64,000 nt of DNA from Cymbomonas tetramitiformis (taxonomy: Eukaryota > Chlorophyta > Pyramimonadophyceae > Pyramimonadales > Pyramimonadaceae). The position numbers and the translations under genes were made by a program. Each line of letters starts with the position of its first letter. The stretch's first letter is position 1. Shown here one piece after another: positions 32,556 through 42,989 of this stretch. The stretch is from assembly GCA_001247695.2 (NCBI GenBank), contig LGRX02024823.1, positions 1 through 64,000 on the forward strand. Direction: 5' to 3'. The notes beneath the pieces are model-generated. The model ran no database searches. It saw only the letters and a program-made list of their open reading frames with translations, and was not told the DNA's origin.

Positions 32556-34437
32556 CTCCTCCTTACTCATGCTCTTCGAAAATATTGCAATACCACAGCA
32601 CTGAGTATCTGAAAACGTTCCAAAGCCAGACTTTTGGTAAAGAAGTCTGCCAAATTCTCCTGCGTGGGCACTTTTGCAAATGACAATTCTGCCCAGCTCT
32701 GCCAACTTTGCCACATATCGATTCCTCACTGCCACATGACGTTTCGCTGCATTGTTCAAAACATTCTCTGCCTGTGCCACTGAGGCATGATTGTCCCCAT
32801 GAATTGTAACAGGCTGCTTGACAGGTGAAAACTCAGTTAGTAGATTGACAACATACTCAACGTCTCGTGCACATTCTGACAACGCCATCACTTCTGCCTC
32901 TGCTGTGCTGACTGCAACTGTCTTCTGCAATTTCGACAAATACATGACAGTGCTTCCATTCAGTCGCACCAGTGAACCTGTAACAGAGCGTCTGGTCACT
33001 TTGTCTGCTGCATGGTCTGCGTGAACCTGTAACAGAGCGTCTGGTCACTTTGTCTGCTGCATGGTCTGCGTCTGTATAAGCTGTCACTATCAACTCTGCA
33101 GTCAGTGACGCTGGCGAACTGCACTGCATAGTCAAACAAGCATGAAGAGTTCCCTTCAAATATCTCAGCACACGCTTCAAATGCTGCCAATGCTCCTGCC
33201 CGTAGCAGTGAGAGAACCTGGCCAGATAACAGACCGCTGTTAGAATATCAGGCCGTGAGCAACGTGCCAGCCACATCAGTTCCATTACCAGATTCACATA
33301 GGGAAGCTTCTCCAACTTCTCCTCCGAGTCCACAGGCATCAAAGACAGTCTGGGCTCCATAGGTGTCATACAGGGATTACAGTCCTGCATTGCATACCTC
33401 TCCAGCATGCGCTGAATAAGCCCAACCTGACTGATTCCACATTCTCTGACCAGGCCATAGTCACTGAAAGTCATACTCATACCCAGCAACTCCACCAACG
33501 GTCCTTTGTCCTTACTAGGCCATTTCTCACTGAATACTTTGAAGAATTCCACCTTCCACTCCACCGATGAAGTGAACACAGTGTAGTCGTCCACGTGCAC
33601 ATACACAAACACCACCAGAGTACCAGGCTGCCAGATGTAAAACAGACACGGGTCAATGTTAGACACCCGGATTCTGTGGTCATAAGCCAGCAAAAACTCC
33701 TTGCTCGTCTTGTACCAGATGCGCGGTGCCTGCTTCAACCCGTACACACTCTTCTGCAGAATTCCATACAGTACACCCCGTAATGTCCGTGCATTAGGCC
33801 AGCTGACATACATTGGAGTGTCCACGGCCAGCTCTCCGTTCAGAAAGCACGTGATGACGTCCAAAGAAAAGGCCGCCAGTCCCAACACCAAACTGAGCTG
33901 AATAAGAATTCTCAAAATTGACAGCTGAGTACACGGTGCATACACGTCCTCATAGTGCACCCCGTGCTGCTGACCATTACCGCATACCACCCACCTGGTC
34001 TGCCTCTCGGTCAGCACCCCTGCAGAGTCCAACTTCGCCTTGTACACAGCCACCATGCGCATAACCTTCTCACCAGCAGGTACCGTCTCCACCGGCAAGA
34101 TTGCCTGCTTCACGTCAATGAGAGCGCACTCCTCCCTGTGGTCCGACTCCTGCCACTGCACTGAGTCAGGTCCATTCACCAACTGAACCCATCCTTTCGG
34201 CTCCGTCACTCCAACAGGCAACCCCGTCAGTTTCTCCTCCTGAGCCGCCAGAGCAACATGACGGGTCTCAAACCTCACGCGAGCCTCACCCACATCAATC
34301 GCCGAGCCACTCACTCCAGCATGACGCTCCAATATCACCTGGTACGGCAACACATGGTCCTCCCGTGCCGTAGCACACACCACTGCTGCCTCCCATTCAC
34401 CACCTCCTGCCTGCTGCAATTTCACCTCCTCAAACAA
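32553..34437 (-). pseudogene. copia-2 reverse transcriptase and RNase H, frameshifted
   Basis: The frame 34,437-32,857 carries RT blocks (VDVITCFLNGELA-like region, KSVYGLKQAPRIW and the catalytic VYVHVDDYTVF, with His before VDD) and the start of RNase H (VTAYTDADHAADK). A 49-base tandem duplication (32,972-33,020 and 33,021-33,069) shifts the frame. RNase H continues in 32,999-32,553 (STAEAEVMALSE, HGDNHASV, KRHVAVRNRY). The duplication is the only obvious lesion in this part. Confidence 0.88.
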
Positions 34438-34644
34438 AGGATAAAATCAATTCACTGTCAGTTGCTCGCAATACTCAAACAGCAACGCAAGATGCTCCAC
34501 CCGTGCTTCCAGAAACACACTCACCGGTGTCCAACACGATCCTGCACCAGCATTGTTCAGCTTCACTACACCAGTGAACTCATCACCCTTCAGTTCCACG
34601 TGGGCACGCAGATCCAGTATAACTGTCGCTGCTCCCACGAAGGC

Positions 34645-35796
34645 TCAAACGAACTTTCCATCCAGAGACTCGCAGTCATATAACGACTTCAAAGGTGTCA
34701 GCATAGAGGGATCCCAAGACATCACCAGCTGTCCATACTTATCGACGCGCTCGTCGAACCGCACCATACCACTTTTGACCACCTTCTCCTTGTCCTGGCT
34801 GTAAAGCAGATAAGCCGTTGATCGCTCTTCGTGTCCCACGTAGATCAAAGGAGTAGCTCGATCCGCCAGTTTCGAACGCAGGCTCGCGTCGATGAAAGCA
34901 TAAGCTCGACACCCAAACACTCGCAGCACAGACAGATCGTACTTCTGGTTCAGCATCTGCAAACTAGACTGCATGCCCAGCCGAGCCTTGCATAGTCGAT
35001 TGATCAGAAACACAGCGTGCCTCATGGCCAAAGGCCACATAGTCGCAGGCAAACCAGCAGTCGCCAGCATAGCCCTCGCCTTCGTCTGCAGCAACTTGTT
35101 CATGGTCTCCGCCCTGGCATTGCTCTCGTGCAAGTACGGTGACGTCGTCCTCTGCACGATAGCATTTTCCTCACAGTACTTCTTAGTCTTCCCAGACACG
35201 ATGGTCGAGTCATTGTCAGAGTGCAATACCAGCACGTCCAGATCGTACACCACCTGTTCAACACGAGTCTCCTCCTCGAGAAACACTCGCCCAGTTGCCC
35301 TCACCATCTGCCGATAGTCGTCCAGAGCGTCCACGTACTCCAGCTTCTGTTTCCAGACATAGAAGTGACACACGTCAGAATAGTCGTCCACGTGAATAGT
35401 GTACCCACGATAACCTTTGGTAGACGTCACGAACGGTCCACCATGATTAGTGAACGTCAACTGCCCCATTTTGACTGATACCAGCCTCTTCTCCACCACC
35501 TTCCGTACAGACTTCGGGACCCTTCCCCTATCTGTCGTCTGCGATGGCCTCTTCGGTGCCGCCACCTGGCACGCCATACAATTCACAGAACAGCTCAGTA
35601 CACTGCTGTTCCTCAACTCCTCAGAGTTCACACCAAGTTCCACCCCTTGAAGGTCCATGACTTCAATATACTTGTCACACAGTATGACCCAGCCTGATGT
35701 GAGCGATGACCTTCGCGTCCACTCTCGGCACCACAAACTGATCCAGATACAGCAAAACAACAGGCCACGGAGTCCCCTGGATGAATACACGACCAC
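34645..35796 (-). CDS. copia-2 integrase core
   Basis: 383 codons, with CMAC of the zinc domain, a first-Asp region that reads FTNHGGPF rather than the usual SDxxGPF, second Asp in LHSDNDSTIV, and Glu in LHESNARAETMNK about 35 residues later. Downstream are LPATMWPLAMRHAVFLIN and VFGCRAYAFID, typical of copia. Loss of the first Asp suggests an inactive integrase. The HHCC His pair (HIRLGH) is just upstream in another frame at about 35,690. Confidence 0.85.
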   Translation of the reverse strand: MVVYSSRGLRGLLFCCIWISLWCREWTRRSSLTSGWVILCDKYIEVMDLQGVELGVNSEELRNSSVLSCSVNCMACQVAAPKRPSQTTDRGRVPKSVRKVVEKRLVSVKMGQLTFTNHGGPFVTSTKGYRGYTIHVDDYSDVCHFYVWKQKLEYVDALDDYRQMVRATGRVFLEEETRVEQVVYDLDVLVLHSDNDSTIVSGKTKKYCEENAIVQRTTSPYLHESNARAETMNKLLQTKARAMLATAGLPATMWPLAMRHAVFLINRLCKARLGMQSSLQMLNQKYDLSVLRVFGCRAYAFIDASLRSKLADRATPLIYVGHEERSTAYLLYSQDKEKVVKSGMVRFDERVDKYGQLVMSWDPSMLTPLKSLYDCESLDGKFV

Positions 35797-35869
35797 GCTC
35801 CGACTCCGCCAGCTCGGACACGTTGTAGCATTGGTCTGTTCTCGCAGAAAATATCACACGGCCCTTCGA

Positions 35870-36181
35870 CTACACGTGCAGCTCCTCAAACTTCGTAGTC
35901 AACCTCCACCACGTAGCATTCGGCTTGTAAGGCACCACCAGCATAAACTTCGTGTTCACGGGGTCCTTAGGAAAGTCCATGAGTATCTTCGTCAGCAGTT
36001 TCTCAATGAAAATATCGTCGTACGGTGGATTACCCCAGAAGCTCCGTCCCGTCAGACAATGAAGAAACACCGAGTTCACCATAGAATAGAACTCGCTCAC
36101 TTGACGATTGTGCTTGTCAGCACACATATCCAGATGAAAGGGCCCCTTCTTTTTGTTCCACTTCTGGAACTCGGTGAACTT
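35870..36181 (-). CDS. copia-2 methyltransferase-like domain, bounded by two in-frame TAG codons
   Basis: In the same frame as the protease, after a TAG at 36,182-36,184, the sequence reads KKKGPFHLDMCADKHN, then FWGNPPYDDIFIEK and NTKFMLVVP, then a second TAG at 35,870-35,872. The next residues (VIFSARTDQCYNV) match the region upstream of integrase in copia-1. GPF..D.CAD..N and NPPY match the methyltransferase-like domains of the other elements. Confidence 0.6.
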   Translation of the reverse strand, partial: KFTEFQKWNKKKGPFHLDMCADKHNRQVSEFYSMVNSVFLHCLTGRSFWGNPPYDDIFIEKLLTKILMDFPKDPVNTKFMLVVPYKPNATWWRLTTKFEELHV

Positions 36182-37837
36182 CTAATTGCACTTGTCCCTC
36201 ACCGGACAGTTCTTCTTGTCGCACTCCACGCCCGGCAGCGCTGTCTCCACGAAGACCTCAGGTAAAACATAAACGTTCCCCTTTTTGTGCACGTCGTACT
36301 CACGTAAGTTCTCCTTGTCCTTCAGTACACGGTCCCCGAACTGAGCATACAAGCCGAACTTGTCCTCCAGACTCACGGCGGACACCAGGTTAAAAGGCGA
36401 CTCAGGCACGTACTGCGCCTCCACCTTCAGCACGTCAGCCTTGTGCGTCACACGATTCCACAAGGTAATAATTCCTCGGCCTCCTCCGCGAGACGTCGTC
36501 ACCTCCCCAGCCATGACTTTGAACGACACAGCTTCTGACGCATTCACCTGAGCGCCCTCAAACATAGACAAGTCATTAAAAATAGACTTCGTCGCCATGC
36601 TGTCAAAGTAAAGTTCTCTGTCCGAGTCCCCCACAGTCGCTGCACACAGGTCTCCTCCTGGAGCCTGTAAAGAGTACTCCTCCTGCACTCGTGCGTCGTC
36701 CTCCTCGTCTCGATTGAACACACCGTACACCCAGGCGTCCTCCAACACCTCACCTGTGTATATCACCTTCTGGTCTGCCAATGTAGAAACTACTGGACAG
36801 GCTACAGGAACTTCCTCATGATTCTCCAAGCTCCACAGCTCCTCCGCAGATACCTCTGTACGGCGCTGCCTCACTGAACTCGATGAAGTCGCCTCCGCCA
36901 CCGTTGCTGCTGCTGCTTCAGGTATCTTCTTCGCCGCGATTTTCTTGAGTCTCCGCGCATAATTTTCACGCACCGCTTTCTCCTTAGCAGGATTAAGCTT
37001 GATGAACTCCTCCATACCCGCCGGGTTCACTATCAAGCACTTCTCAGCAGAATGAACACCAGAGCACGTAGGACATATCAGTTTCTTGCCGTCATTAAAC
37101 TTCTTCTCCTCGCTCTGCCTTCTTCTGTCCGCAACCAGAGCTCTCGCCACAGCAACAGTCTCCTCGTCCACAGTAGCCCCCACTATACCCGATGAAGGAA
37201 CCAGAGATTGCTGCACCACGTTCACAAAAAAATACTCAGCCCTCTGCACAAGCATATCAAAGGAAGGACGTCGTTCCTTGCTGATATCCGCAACAACCTG
37301 CAAATACTCCACAGGCATAGCAGCAACAGCCATTGCAGTCACCAGCACCTCCACAGTTGTAGGATCAAGCCTCGCACCCCCGTAGTTGGCCACAGAACTC
37401 ATTACGTCACCAAAATAACCCAACTGCTTCACCGGGTCCTCATTCACGTTCACAGTCAGCTTGCACAGCTTCTTCATTATTGAGCCCGCGAGTTGTCCAA
37501 ACAACTGCGGCTCCACTCTGCACTTCAGTTTCCTGAAAGCCTTCAAACCGTCATTGCCACACCGTCGTACGACGTCAAAGGCGTCCCCGGCTGTTATTTG
37601 CTTCAGAATTGCTGACAAAATTTTACTGGCCACACTAGCAGAACCAGGCACAGTAATGAAGCTGGCGCCGTGATCAAAGAACTCGTCGTTTTCCGCGTCG
37701 TTATCTCCCTCCTCTGCCCGTGATGAAGGCTTATCTCCTGCCCGTGATGAAGGCTTTTCCTCTGCAGTCGATTTACTATACCCTCCCGATTTAGGTGTGA
37801 ACAAGTTCAGTCCTCTGATATCTGCAATATCTGACAC
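36182..37837 (-). CDS. copia-2 gag C-terminal part, zinc knuckle and protease
   Basis: 551 codons. The gag part ends with a CCHC knuckle, CPTCSGVHSAEKC (C-x2-C-x3-H-x4-C). The protease site reads YFDSMATKS where copia usually has DSGA, followed by ESPFNLVSAVSLED. The frame starts inside a duplicated segment (MSDIADIRGLNLF), so its N-terminus is not the real gag start; that is at 38,809. Confidence 0.8.
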   Translation of the reverse strand: MSDIADIRGLNLFTPKSGGYSKSTAEEKPSSRAGDKPSSRAEEGDNDAENDEFFDHGASFITVPGSASVASKILSAILKQITAGDAFDVVRRCGNDGLKAFRKLKCRVEPQLFGQLAGSIMKKLCKLTVNVNEDPVKQLGYFGDVMSSVANYGGARLDPTTVEVLVTAMAVAAMPVEYLQVVADISKERRPSFDMLVQRAEYFFVNVVQQSLVPSSGIVGATVDEETVAVARALVADRRRQSEEKKFNDGKKLICPTCSGVHSAEKCLIVNPAGMEEFIKLNPAKEKAVRENYARRLKKIAAKKIPEAAAATVAEATSSSSVRQRRTEVSAEELWSLENHEEVPVACPVVSTLADQKVIYTGEVLEDAWVYGVFNRDEEDDARVQEEYSLQAPGGDLCAATVGDSDRELYFDSMATKSIFNDLSMFEGAQVNASEAVSFKVMAGEVTTSRGGGRGIITLWNRVTHKADVLKVEAQYVPESPFNLVSAVSLEDKFGLYAQFGDRVLKDKENLREYDVHKKGNVYVLPEVFVETALPGVECDKKNCPVRDKCN

Positions 37838-38455
37838 TCCGCCACCGTTGCTGCTGCTGCTTCAGGTATCTTCTTCGCCGCGATTTTGTTGAGTCTCCGC
37901 GCATAATTTTCACGCACCGCTTTCTCCTTAGCAGGATTAAGCTTGATGAACTCCTCCATACCACAGCACCTCCACAGTTGTAGGATCAAGCCTCGCACCC
38001 CCGTAGTTGGCCACAGAACTCATTACGTCACCAAAATAACCCAACTGCTTCACCGGGTCCTCATTCACGTTCACAGTCAGCTTGCACAGCTTCTTCATTA
38101 TTGAGCCCGCGAGTTGTCCAAACAACTGCGGCTCCACTCTGCACTTCAGTTTCCTGAAAGCCTTCAAACCGTCATTGCCACACCGTCGTACGACGTCAAA
38201 GGCGTCCCCGGCTGTTATTTGCTTCAGAATTGCTGACAAAATTTTACTGGCCACACTAGCAGAACCAGGCACAGTAATGAAGCTGGCGCCGTGATCAAAG
38301 AACTCGTCGTTTTCCGCGTCGTTATCTCCCTCCTCTGCCCGTGATGAAGGCTTATCTCCTGCCCGTGATGAAGGCTTTTCCTCTGCAGTCGATTTACTAT
38401 ATCCTCCCGATTTAGGTGTGAACAAGTTCAGTCCTCTGATATCTGCAATATCTGA
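37838..38455 (-). repeat. Internal gag duplication with a deletion in copia-2
   Basis: This stretch repeats 36,893-37,835 but lacks about 330 bases corresponding to 37,016-37,344. The left edge repeats CCACCGTTGCTGCTGC and the right part repeats CTCCACAGTTGTAGGATC onward, nearly identical. It breaks the gag frame. Confidence 0.85.
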
Positions 38456-38809
38456 CACTTGATAGTCGCACACCAGTTCAAGCAGCTCAGGGTAAAACGA
38501 GACTGCGGACTCGAACTGTGTCTTAAATTGAACCCAGGATTCATACTGATTCCTCACTGTTCCCGTGTACTTCGTTGTACCTAATAACTTCACTACACAC
38601 TGAACTGTCTTCTGTGCGTTGGCAGGGCTCATTACACCCGACTCAGCTTCTTCATGATCTGTCGATTTCACAGGCTCTTTCTTCTCAGCACTCAACACCT
38701 TAATTGTCTCTGCCATAGATTTCATAAAAGCAGCCTGTTGCTCAACCAAGTCCTGAAGCTGAGACTCCCGTGTAGGATACTTCCGTTCTGACACCCCCGC
38801 GTCAGCCAT
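37937..38809 (-). pseudogene. copia-2 gag N-terminal part, truncated by the duplication
   Basis: Begins ATG at 38,809 with a short coiled coil (LQDLVEQQAAFMKSMAETIK) and runs 290 codons through the gag helical domain (QKTVQCVVKLLG, MKKLCKLTVN) to a false stop created at the duplication junction. Confidence 0.82.
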
Positions 38810-38845
38810 GACGACTGTAACCTACACTACCTCAGATCCATATAA

Positions 38846-38856
38846 GGCCCATAACC
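38846..38856 (-). promoter_or_regulatory. copia-2 primer-binding site, half-tRNA(iMet) type
   Basis: GGTTATGGGCC on the minus strand directly after the LTR end ATTATCCTA, identical to the copia-1 site. Confidence 0.82.
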
Positions 38857-39174
38857 TAGGATAATCAGCTTCTACTTAGTTCATATACTCAGGTATATTA
38901 TCTAGTAGAATGTGTACGAACTCACACACACACACAGTTGAATCATATTAAATCTGAATGAAGTGTTTTGAGTTACGGACAGTGCTTTTATCACTCAGTT
39001 GTGTTCCCGCCCTCAGCTTACTGTTACTCAGTCATAGCTACTTCTACTCCTACTTGTACTCTTGTGTACTGTAACCAGATACTGTATACATCTTGAATTG
39101 ATCTGCTGACTCTGCTGCAGTCTGCTTGTCATCATTGCTCTGTCTACATATACACACAGTACTATACTCTGACA
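38857..39174 (-). repeat. copia-2 5' LTR, inner part
   Basis: TAGGATAATCAGCTTCTACT to CTCTGACA, matching the left LTR. It is cut by DIRS-2 and continues at 44,199-44,288. Confidence 0.92.
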
Positions 39175-39598
39175 TTTCTTTTGCTCTTCACATCTCATTG
39201 CCAACAGGCACACTGCATAGCATTTCATTAAAAATAGTTTTCTTCTTACATGCTTTTAAGTGTGTGAGAGAAAATCTCTTTTTGGAATGTCTTCTCTAGG
39301 CTGATTCACAGCTTCACATGCTTTTTAGGCTGATGCACAGCTTCTGAGGCAAAATGTTTAGAGTCTTCTGGGTTGGGTGGGTAGGGAAGGCAAAAGAACA
39401 GAGCTGCGGATTCCCACGGGCGGAACTCCTAAATACTTTTGGTAATGTACTGTTTGGAGTGCAAGCCCTCAGATGATTGATCTAACGGCTCAGGAAACAC
39501 TGATCGATCTTCCGGCACAGAAACCTCTAAAATTCCGCAGGCTCCAATTTAACCATTTCTTTTGCTCTTCACATCTCATTGCCATGTAACAGAGATCA

Positions 39599-40948
39599 TT
39601 AGGCACACTGCTCTGTGCCAGGCTGCCGCTGCTGCTGCTGCCGCCATCGGAGTGGAGAACAGAAGTACCTCTCCATGTGCTCGTCGGGAACAGCTGCCGG
39701 GTCAATGTAGGAGTGGATGGCAGAGGACAGCTGAGACCAGCCGCCCAGGAAGCAGCACATCTCAAGCGCCGCGCCCACAGCCCTGGCACAGGTACAAGCC
39801 CCCTTGCGGGTGCTGTGGCCAGAGAAGTGTCCCCCTTCCGGAGGGACACACCCCAGCTTCCCCAATGCCAACTGCACCCAGCCATTAGCTTGCGCCGACT
39901 GGAGCTTCCCTTGCTCCCACGGCGGCCTCCAGTAGCTGCCCTGCACCTCTGAGCCCGTCACCGGGCGCTGCCCCCAACAGGCATCCCGCACCTGCTGCCA
40001 GCGCTGCAGGAGCCGCACAAGCCCCGCCACCCCCGCTGCAGGGATGGTGAGCCTCCTCCTGAGGCGCACGTGCCCCCTGCCTTTCTCCTTGTGGAGAACC
40101 ACGGAGATGTCATCACCTGTGATGCTGATGTGCTCCCTGCGCATGGAGACGCCCGTCTCCGGCCGGCCGAAGGTGACGAAGGCAAACACCACGTAGGTGC
40201 ACGCCCTGAGCAGCTCCGTAGCTGCCCGGCCCACCGGCTCCAGCCCCAGCCCGTGCTCATGCACCGCCGAGACATGCCTGGCAGGCAGCCAGGTCCGCAC
40301 CGTCTGCTCCTCACCCGCGGCTTCAGCCGCCTGCACCTGGAGGCGGGACATGCCCTTCACTGCTCTGGAGATCGCCCGGCCCTTGGCAGGCCCGGGGAAC
40401 CCCATGTCCTCGTGGTAGTTGTTGATGGCGGACAGGTAGGGCTGCATGTTGGACGCCTGCACCGTGCCCTTGTCCAGCATGTGAGCAATGTACAGCCTCA
40501 CCGTGGCCCCCGTTGCCGGAAGCCACTGCCTGCTCTCCGCCTCACAGAACGCCATGAAGGCCCGAGCCTTCGGCCGGTAGTTGCCCACCGTCTTGTCGCC
40601 CAATGCTGCCCCCTGCATCTGCACTGCCAGCTCAGTGAGGGAGCTGTCCCCCAGCTCCCCTCTCCAGCGCTCCTGAAGCGCCGCATCCCAGCCAGCCACC
40701 TCCTGCACCGCTGCCGGGAGCACCTCATACCTCTCCTTGCTCATGTCCAGGTCCTCCTTGTCACCATCCTCGTAGGCAATGTGGGTTAGGCCGTCCGACC
40801 CCGTGTCACCCACGGTGCCGGTGTACCAGGCATCATCCTGGGGCCAATACACCCTCACCTTGAGGCCTCTCGCCAGCCCCGCCTGCGGAGCCCGCTCGGC
40901 CGCCCGCCTCCCCTCCTGCAGGTAATGGCTCACCGGGAGGCGGAGATG
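39599..40948 (-). CDS. DIRS-2 Tudor-like domain plus tyrosine recombinase
   Basis: The functional part starts at the RT stop (about 40,930). It carries a Tudor-like module at 40,722-40,876 (LKVRVYWPQDDAWYTGTV, IAYEDGDKEDLDM) and a tyrosine recombinase: SAM-like domain with LSAINNYHEDMGFPGPAKGR, the catalytic Arg region VTFGRPETGV, LHKEKGRGH, H-x-x-R in GHSTRKGA and the Tyr in HSYIDP. The frame stays open upstream to 42,733 across the RT ORF, giving 1,044 codons, but that part has no domain similarity. Expression probably needs a frameshift or reinitiation at the RT stop. Confidence 0.9.
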   Translation of the reverse strand, partial: HLRLPVSHYLQEGRRAAERAPQAGLARGLKVRVYWPQDDAWYTGTVGDTGSDGLTHIAYEDGDKEDLDMSKERYEVLPAAVQEVAGWDAALQERWRGELGDSSLTELAVQMQGAALGDKTVGNYRPKARAFMAFCEAESRQWLPATGATVRLYIAHMLDKGTVQASNMQPYLSAINNYHEDMGFPGPAKGRAISRAVKGMSRLQVQAAEAAGEEQTVRTWLPARHVSAVHEHGLGLEPVGRAATELLRACTYVVFAFVTFGRPETGVSMRREHISITGDDISVVLHKEKGRGHVRLRRRLTIPAAGVAGLVRLLQRWQQVRDACWGQRPVTGSEVQGSYWRPPWEQGKLQSAQANGWVQLALGKLGCVPPEGGHFSGHSTRKGACTCARAVGAALEMCCFLGGWSQLSSAIHSYIDPAAVPDEHMERYFCSPLRWRQQQQRQPGTEQCA

Positions 40949-42989
40949 CGGAACATGATGCCGTCCCAGCTTGAGGCCCCGAGCAGCTCGGACCCTCCCA
41001 GCCGGCTGGGAGTAAAGAGGTCCCTGCCCCGGGGCAAGATTACCACCTCGTCGGCCATGGCCTCCAGCTGCTGGAACCACATCTGCCCCGGCCAGTAGGG
41101 CGCCACCACCGTGGCGGCGCACCTCTCCTCCCGCAGCTTGTGCGCCACCTCGTCGAGGAGGGACCACGGGGGGTTGACCCAATTGACCTCTCCTAGCCAG
41201 GAAAAGGCCAAAGAGTCCACGCCCTCGCACCCCGGGTCGTGCCACTGTGCGTAGTAGCGCGGCAGCTGGGCGGAGAGCTCCGAGGCGAAGCGGTCCACGG
41301 TGTGCTGGTGCCATTCCCGCTCCGCCCACTGAAACCACCTGCGGTTCAGCCGCCAGTCGTCCAGGTCCCGGTCCCGAGACAAGCGGTCGGCCCACTCGTT
41401 TGCCTCGCTTCTGATGTACCTCGCCTGGAGCTCGATGTCGTTTAAGTCCAGCAGGATCCACAGGCGCCGCATCCGCCGCATCAGCTCCGGGTTGCGCGAC
41501 GTGAAGTGCGAGAGCATGGCCACCACCGCCTGGTTGTCGCAGTAGAGGCGCACCACCTTGCCGGTGAGCTCTCTCAGGAAGGATTGCACCGTTTTGTACA
41601 CGGCCTCCAGCTCCAGGTGCGTGATGTGTAGATGCCGTAGCTCGTCGGACCAGAATCCTCTTGCCGCGTGCTTGAGGTTCAGCACCCCGCCCCATGCGAA
41701 CAGAGACGCGTCGGTGTGCACTTTCGCTCTCGTGGGGCTGCGCCAGATCTTGCGACCGTTCCACCGGCTCTGAGCCGGCAGCCTGAGCCACCACTCGATG
41801 TCGCTCCACGCCTGCCGTGTGAGCTTCACCTTCGCGCCCCATCCCCGCCTCGTGGAGAGCACGAAGTGGAGCTCCCTGAGATACAATCTCGCCGGAGGGA
41901 CTGCCAGATACACAGACTGGCAGAGCCCCGTGAACGCTGCCAGCTTCCGAGCTGGGAGCCACCTCCGCTGTCGCGACGCCTCGCTGAGAAGCGCCTTGGA
42001 CTGCAGGTGAATCTTCTGCAGCCTCGCCGGTGTCACGCGGAACTGTCCCGCCTTGAGGTCCACCTCGAGCCCGAGGTGCTCCACCAGCTGCGTCGGCTCC
42101 CATTGCCCCTTCTTCTCGTTGCGCGACAATCCGAGTCTCACCAAGACCCGAGATGTCAACTCGCGCGCCCTGAGCGCCTCGATCCTGCTGCTTAGCAGCA
42201 GCAGGAAGTCGTCCATGTAAGGGAGCACCCGCGCCCCCTGCTGATGCTCCTCGCGGCCGCATCCTCCAGCTAATCTGCGAACTGCCCAACGTCGTCGCAC
42301 CTTGCTTCCGCTTTGCAGCTTCCGCACTTCCCGCCGATCCTCCGCGGATCTCGGAGATCGCAGGCACTCCACGAGCACCTTCATGACCTTGACGAAGATA
42401 CGTGGCGAGTCGTTCCAGCCGAAGGGAAGGGCGCCGCACTGAAATAATTCCCCCCGCACGTCGAACTGCATGTACTCCTGGAAGGCAGGGTCGATCCCCA
42501 CGACGTGGTAACCGTCCTGGAGGTCGAAGCTGATGCACCAGTCGTTCGGCTTGGCGAGCCGTCGCAGCTTCTTCAACGTCTCCATCTTGCAGCGGGACTC
42601 GACGCAATGCGAGTTCAACCAGCGGAAGTCCATCACTAGACGCCACTTGTTCGTCCCCGGCTTCGGCACCAGGAACACTCGGGATACATGTCGTCGCCTC
42701 CTCGCTCGTACCCATGCGCCCGTCTTGAGACACCGCTCAGTCTCTGCGGCCATCCACTCCAGCTGCGGAGGGGTGGCATCGCCCAACGACACTCCGTGAT
42801 CGAAAGGCAAAGGTGCCTTGTCGACCCAGCGCATCCTTGCTCCTTTGCTGATCCACTGCATGACCTCGGAATTCGCGCCAGCTGCGCGCCATGCCCCCCT
42901 TCTGCTCCGCACCCTTTCCTGCAGGGTGGGCTCTTTCCGTTGGACGCCCCGAGGGGCGGAAGGCGTCCAACCTTTCCGTGATCGGAAAG
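40930..42989 (-). CDS. DIRS-2 reverse transcriptase, RNase H and methyltransferase-like protein
   Basis: Open from the gag stop region; the usual frame begins near 42,912. RT motifs: FLVPKPGTNKWRLVMDFRWL, SFDLQDGYH, LPFGWNDSPR and catalytic LPYMDDFLLL. RNase H: VHTDASLFAWGG, LELEAVYKT, YCDNQAVV, SEANEWADRLSR. The C-terminal part has TVDRFASELSAQLPRYYA, WVNPPWSLLDEVAHK and ATVVAPYWPGQ, the DIRS methyltransferase-like domain with an NPPW motif, and ends TGA right after it. This copy is intact and shows what the damaged DIRS-1 protein looked like. Confidence 0.92.
42939..42989 (-). promoter_or_regulatory. Two hairpins at the gag/RT junction of DIRS-2
   Basis: Perfect inverted repeats: GTTGGACGCC (42,939-42,948) with GGCGTCCAAC (42,962-42,971), and CTTTCCG (42,972-42,978) with CGGAAAG (42,983-42,989) around a 4-base loop. 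The second touches the gag stop codon. They could stimulate frameshifting or reinitiation; the function is an inference. Confidence 0.6.

Noticed and set aside
36182..36184. In-frame TAG codons as evidence for a variant genetic code (TAG = Gln)
   Set aside because: The host gene shows no in-frame TAG, and other ORFs in the window end in normal stops, so local readthrough or mutation is simpler.
39599..42733. 1,044-codon ORF as a single protein
   Set aside because: The upstream 600 codons overlap RT in another frame and have no domain similarity; only the part after the RT stop is recognisable.
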